NCBI GenBank assembly: GCA_900767005.1
Contig: CAAFXL010000383.1
Location: forward strand, 1 to 26,502
Length of the DNA stretch: 26,502 nucleotides
Direction of reading: 5' to 3'
Source: an uncultured Ruminobacter sp.
Lineage (GTDB): Bacteria > Pseudomonadota > Gammaproteobacteria > Enterobacterales > Succinivibrionaceae
Below the pieces are notes generated by a model. The model made no database searches. It had not been told where the DNA came from and saw only the letters and a program-made list of their open reading frames with translations. Made by a program: the position numbers and the translations under genes. Numbering within the stretch: the stretch's first letter is position 1; each line of letters opens with the position of its first letter. Below, in pieces: positions 23,214-26,502 of the stretch.

Positions 23214-24680
23214 TTATTCCATATTTAATTCTTTTAATTTTCTGGTAAGTGTATTTCTACCCCAACCAAGAAGTTTTGCTGCTTCTTGCTTATGGTCATG
23301 CGTAAATGTAAGAGCTGATTTAAGCATGATTTTTTCAAATTCTGGGGTTGCTGAATCAAGGATATTGATTTCACCTTTAGCAAGTTTTTCATTAACCCAA
23401 ATTTCAAGTAACTCTTGCCATGTTTTATTGGTTGCAGCTGTAGATTTTGGAATAATATTTTCTGATGATTGGCTACTTAAATTTTCTTCTGAATTTATAG
23501 ATTCGTTCCCAATATTTGCTCCACTTAAAAGTTCTGGAGGTAGATCTGAAGTATAGATTTCTTGACCTGAAGCCATTACTGTAATCCATCTACAGGTGTT
23601 TTCTAACTGTCTAACATTACCAGGCCATTTTAAGTGTTTGATAAATTCTAAGGCTTCATTAGTAAGAATTTTTGGTTCAACACTTAATTCTTTTGCAATG
23701 TTATTTAGGAAGAATTTTGCAAGCATTGGAATATCTTCTGCTCGATCATGTAGCGGAGGTAAATGAATTCTAATTACGTTTAATCTATAGAATAAATCTT
23801 CTCTAAATTTTCCTTTTTTTACTAATTCTTCTAGATTTTGGTGGGTTGCAGCAACAATTCTTACATCAACAGATACTGGTTGATGACCACCAACACGATA
23901 AAATTCACCGTTAGCTAAAACTCTAAGTAATCTTGTTTGAACATCAAGAGGCATATCACCGATTTCATCAAGGAATAGAGTTCCTCCATTAGCTTGTTCA
24001 AATCTACCAATTCTAGCTGCATTTGCTCCTGTGAATGCCCCTTTTTCATGACCAAAGAGTTCTGATTCAATAAGCTCTTTTGGTATTGCAGCCATATTTA
24101 GAGCAATAAAAGGTTTATTTGATCTGATACTATGTTTGTGTAAAGCATGAGCAACTAATTCTTTACCAGTTCCTGATTGACCATTTATTAAAACGCTTAT
24201 AGATGAACGTGATAGACGTCCAATAGCTCTAAATACTTCCTGCATTGCAGGTGATTCACCAATAATTTCTGGTGCACTATTTTCAATATCTTGAGAACTA
24301 TCCTGAGCGTGTTCTAAGTATTGACTTTGAGCTTTTTTAACTATTGCTATTGCTTCGTCAATATCAAAAGGTTTTGGTAAATATTCAAACGAACCGCTTT
24401 GGTATGAGTTTACGGCACTAGTTAAATCACTGTGAGCTGTGGTAATAATTACTGGTATTTCTGGATAAATTTTATGGATTTCTTTAAGCATGTCTAATCC
24501 ATTTATACCAGGCATTCTTATATCTGAAATAATAACTTCAGGTTTGTCATTTTTTATTGCTTTAAGAACAGATTCACCATCTTCAAAACATTTTGGTGCA
24601 AATCCCTCTTGGGTAAGTGCTTTTTCTAGTACAAACCTAATAGAGCTATCATCATCAACAATCCAAATATTTTGAGACAT
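23214..24680 (-). CDS. glnG: Nitrogen regulation response regulator NtrC (GlnG)
   Basis: NtrC is the sigma-54-dependent activator of nitrogen-starvation genes. The 488-residue protein has a receiver domain (acidic pair D10-D11, phosphorylated D53 in 'ISDIRMPG'), a sigma-54 AAA+ domain (Walker A GQSGTGKE at 167-174, the sigma-54-contacting GAFTGA loop at 214-219, 'LFLDEIGD' Walker B) and a C-terminal Fis-type helix-turn-helix ('HKQEAAKLLGWGRNTLTRKLKELNME') nearly identical to the E. coli end. A Gln/Ser-rich linker (about 400-425) makes it slightly longer than E. coli NtrC (469). Its GGAG ribosome site overlaps the end of glnL, which lies 3 nt upstream. Confidence 0.97.
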   Translation of the reverse strand: MSQNIWIVDDDSSIRFVLEKALTQEGFAPKCFEDGESVLKAIKNDKPEVIISDIRMPGINGLDMLKEIHKIYPEIPVIITTAHSDLTSAVNSYQSGSFEYLPKPFDIDEAIAIVKKAQSQYLEHAQDSSQDIENSAPEIIGESPAMQEVFRAIGRLSRSSISVLINGQSGTGKELVAHALHKHSIRSNKPFIALNMAAIPKELIESELFGHEKGAFTGANAARIGRFEQANGGTLFLDEIGDMPLDVQTRLLRVLANGEFYRVGGHQPVSVDVRIVAATHQNLEELVKKGKFREDLFYRLNVIRIHLPPLHDRAEDIPMLAKFFLNNIAKELSVEPKILTNEALEFIKHLKWPGNVRQLENTCRWITVMASGQEIYTSDLPPELLSGANIGNESINSEENLSSQSSENIIPKSTAATNKTWQELLEIWVNEKLAKGEINILDSATPEFEKIMLKSALTFTHDHKQEAAKLLGWGRNTLTRKLKELNME

Positions 24681-24683
24681 TTT

Positions 24684-25760
24684 TTACTCCTTTAAAGGTA
24701 AGAATATTGAAAATTCTGTATGACCTTTCCAACTTGTACATTCAATCTTACCATGATGTTGGTCAATTATATTTTGAGATATAGACAAACCTAGTCCTGT
24801 TCCTCCAGATCTTCTTGTTACCATTGGGTAAAAGACGGTATCGATAATTTCAGGAGGTATGCCAGGTCCATTATCAGTAATTGAAATTTGTATAGCTGTT
24901 TTGTAAATCTTTCCATGAATACTGATTCTATAAACTGTTCTAGTTTTTATTGTTATTAAACCATTAGGAATTTTATAGTCTTTTAAAATTATTGCAGCAT
25001 TGCAGATAATGTTTAGGATTGCTTGCTGTAATTGATCAAAATTCATTAATATTTCAGGAATAGAAGGATCATAATCCTTAACCAATTTAATATTAGAAGC
25101 AAGATCCATAGATATTAATTTTAGGACTTTCTCTAATACCTCATGAATATTGTGAAGTTCATGAGGAACTGCTTTTTGTGGTCCTAAAAGTTTATCAACT
25201 AAGTGCTTAAGTCGATCAGCTTGTTCAATAATTACAGAAGTATATTCTTTTACTTCGTTTTCATTCTTAAATAATCTTTCAAGTAATTGAGCAGCTCCTC
25301 TAATTCCTCCTAAAGGATTTTTTATTTCGTGAGCTAAACCTCTAACAAGATCTCTTGCGGCAATTTGTTGTGAGTGTTGGATAATTTCTTGATTTAATTT
25401 TTTCTGTTGGTCAATCTTTTTAATTTCAAGAAGTAGTGCACTATTAAAGAATTCTTCTTTTGTTTCTAGTGGGGTTACTGAAATTTCGGTAATTATTGGT
25501 GAACCATCAACCACAAAAGTTACTTCATAATCTGTATAGCCTAGAGCTAATGATAGGCAATTTTTTAATCTAGCAAAATCAAAGTTCGTATAATCAAAAG
25601 CTTGGGTAATATTTTTTTCTAATATTCTTTTAGAACTAATTCTAAATAACTGTTGTGTAGATTGATTTATGTATTTAATACAAAGATTTTTATCTAGTAA
25701 TATTACAGCTACAGTCATGTTATCTAAAACATAAGATGCAATAGAATTTTGATTATACAT
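24684..25760 (-). CDS. glnL: Nitrogen sensor histidine kinase/phosphatase NtrB (GlnL)
   Basis: NtrB phosphorylates or dephosphorylates NtrC according to PII. The 358-residue cytoplasmic protein has an N-terminal PAS domain (about 8-115), an H-box with H144 ('LAHEIKNPLGGIRGAAQLL'), an N-box ('LNIICNAAIIL'), and G-boxes ('DNGPGIPPE' and 'GGTGLGLSISQNII'). It has no membrane segments, as expected for NtrB. AGGTAG precedes ATG 25760. An NtrC-type operator (25782-25796) lies immediately upstream. One N-box change is visible: NAAI... rather than the more usual NAxQA. Confidence 0.95.
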   Translation of the reverse strand: MYNQNSIASYVLDNMTVAVILLDKNLCIKYINQSTQQLFRISSKRILEKNITQAFDYTNFDFARLKNCLSLALGYTDYEVTFVVDGSPIITEISVTPLETKEEFFNSALLLEIKKIDQQKKLNQEIIQHSQQIAARDLVRGLAHEIKNPLGGIRGAAQLLERLFKNENEVKEYTSVIIEQADRLKHLVDKLLGPQKAVPHELHNIHEVLEKVLKLISMDLASNIKLVKDYDPSIPEILMNFDQLQQAILNIICNAAIILKDYKIPNGLITIKTRTVYRISIHGKIYKTAIQISITDNGPGIPPEIIDTVFYPMVTRRSGGTGLGLSISQNIIDQHHGKIECTSWKGHTEFSIFLPLKE

Positions 25761-25778
25761 ATACTACCTAATAAAATT

Positions 25779-25821
25779 AACGCACTAAAATGGTGCTTAT
25801 TATGCATATTAATAGTGCGTT
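25779..25821. promoter_or_regulatory. NtrC-type operator inside a 9-bp inverted repeat, upstream of glnL
   Basis: GCACTAAAATGGTGC (25782-25796) matches the known NtrC consensus GCAC-N7-GTGC, here with the exact half-sites. The left half is also the left arm of a larger perfect inverted repeat, AACGCACTA (25779-25787) and TAGTGCGTT (25813-25821), which can form a hairpin at the RNA level between the DUF4124 gene and glnL; after it the minus strand is AT-rich (AATTTTATT). In E. coli the glnA-glnL gap likewise holds a terminator and an NtrC-repressed glnL promoter. Confidence 0.75.
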
Positions 25822-25846
25822 CGGGTATAAGAAGATTGAAAATGAT

Positions 25847-26401
25847 CTATTTTTTTCTTATTTGTGCACGCAAAACAACAAATTTATTAGTTGATGATGC
25901 AAAAATTTTGCCATTTTTTTGAACCATTTTAACTTGAATGGTGTGTTCGCCTTTAGAGATACCTTGAAGTTCAATTCTATTGGTATTATTAGCAGATGCG
26001 TATAAAGAATTATCAATAAAAACCTTTAATGAAAAATCAGTTTTTGGTCTTGGAGTAATTGAAGTTACCACATTCATGGTACCTGTATTTGCTCTTACTT
26101 GTTGATTTTGAGTAGGAGAAACAATACTTATTATATAATTGGTATTAGCATCATTGTTGTTATTTCTAACATTAATCTTCTGTGGGGTATATGAAGGAGG
26201 GGTAACATTAACAGTTCCAATTTTTTTTGGAGTATCAATGTTTATTGGTTTTGCACCATTTTGTCTTACGGTACGTGATTCGTCACCATAGTGTGTTACC
26301 CCATCAGAATCTACCCATTTAAAAACTTCTTGAGCATAGGTTTCTTGTTGGAAGAAAGACATAAGAAGAGCTAATGATAAAAATGCGATTGTGTTTTTCA
26401 T
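25847..26401 (-). CDS. Secreted DUF4124-domain protein
   Basis: This 184-residue protein has a signal peptide (1-23, TYA) followed directly by the DUF4124 motif ('QEVFKWVDSDGVTHYGDE'), then an Asn/Thr/Pro-rich region and a C-terminal beta-rich domain (about 90-180, 'VSPTQNQQVRANTGTMNV...') that looks like an immunoglobulin-like or Ig-fold module. It is probably periplasmic. A gene of this type lies between glnA and glnLG in Vibrio and Shewanella relatives, so the operon order is probably glnA, this gene, glnL, glnG, though its role in nitrogen control is not known to me. GGAG precedes the ATG. The leader element copy B lies 29 nt further upstream. Confidence 0.82.
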   Translation of the reverse strand: MKNTIAFLSLALLMSFFQQETYAQEVFKWVDSDGVTHYGDESRTVRQNGAKPINIDTPKKIGTVNVTPPSYTPQKINVRNNNNDANTNYIISIVSPTQNQQVRANTGTMNVVTSITPRPKTDFSLKVFIDNSLYASANNTNRIELQGISKGEHTIQVKMVQKNGKIFASSTNKFVVLRAQIRKK

Positions 26402-26429
26402 TTATAGACTCCATTTAAATAATATTTAT

Positions 26430-26502
26430 TTACTCTACTTTTGCAGTTCAAAAAAGCTGAAAAGTAACGATAAATAAGGCTTAACGCCTAATTTGTTCTT
26501 TA
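26430..26502 (-). promoter_or_regulatory. Conserved two-hairpin leader element, copy B (candidate cis-regulatory RNA)
   Basis: This copy matches the element at 56-129 in both ends: the first 28 nt agree at 22 positions, and GAASTGCAAAAGTAGAGTAA at the 3' end agrees at 19 of 20 (S = G or C). Hairpin 1 pairs AGGC with GCCT (copy A has AGGT/ACCT). Hairpin 2 pairs TACTTTT with AAAAGTA and CAG with CTG (copy A has CAC/GTG), with a conserved unpaired C. It ends 28 nt before the start of the DUF4124 gene. The window edge cuts off what lies 5' of it. Confidence 0.5.

Noticed and set aside
1..26502. CRISPR arrays, insertion sequences, integrase or attachment sites
   Set aside because: No regularly spaced direct repeats, no transposase-like or recombinase-like ORFs, and no tRNA target seen anywhere in the window.

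Overview
The window is a strongly AT-rich (roughly 30% G+C by eye) stretch of a gammaproteobacterial chromosome using the standard code. The gene content supports this: glnL-glnG with a DUF4124 gene in front, a DUF3334 protein, mlaB-murA, a spoT with the TTG start seen in enterics, a PldB-like lipase, and an OmpA with a Pro-Ala hinge and the paired C-terminal cysteines. A low-GC, host-associated relative of the Aeromonadales (for example Succinivibrionaceae) is my best guess, but that is inference.

Layout. (1) Positions 1-11412 (+) hold one half of a type VI secretion system (T6SS): clpV (tssH), a solute-binding-like secreted protein, an FHA scaffold, tssJ, tssK, tssL, tssM and a very small Ser/Thr kinase. 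The order resembles the Pseudomonas H2-type cluster (clpV-sfa-fha-lip-tssK-dotU-icmF-stp-stk), with the sigma-54 activator replaced by the solute-binding-like gene and no phosphatase. The sheath, baseplate and spike genes (tssA-G, hcp, vgrG) are not here and probably lie upstream. (2) 11413-12717: ompA with its own promoter, a leader hairpin and a strong terminator. (3) 12735-13709 (+): an apparently degenerate member of the agmatine/peptidyl-arginine deiminase fold, convergent with (4) a minus-strand run spoT, pldB-like lipase, a tiny extremely acidic protein and a COG0523 (CobW-type) metal GTPase (18220 to 13758). (5) 18465-20021 (+): mlaB-like STAS gene and murA. (6) Minus strand: engB-gmk-rpoZ (21825 to 20121). 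(7) Minus strand: a CheX-like DUF3334 protein and a two-helix membrane protein of unknown role. (8) Minus strand, 26401 to 23214: DUF4124 protein, glnL and glnG (nitrogen two-component system), with an NtrC-type operator before glnL; glnA would be expected just beyond the right edge.

Most genes are housekeeping or recognised families. The most unusual signal is a ~74-nt element that occurs twice, once at each end of the window, in front of clpV (56-129, +) and in front of the DUF4124/glnLG genes (26502-26430, -). Both copies share conserved ends and two stem-loops with apparent compensatory base changes, and both end 23-28 nt before the start codon, as a cis-acting RNA leader would. Other points worth a second look are the non-canonical T6SS parts (solute-binding-like protein, mini-kinase without phosphatase, TssM without a Walker A lysine), the pseudo-deiminase, and the acidic partner of the COG0523 GTPase. 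No tRNA, rRNA, CRISPR array or insertion sequence was seen, and no gap between genes exceeds 300 bases.
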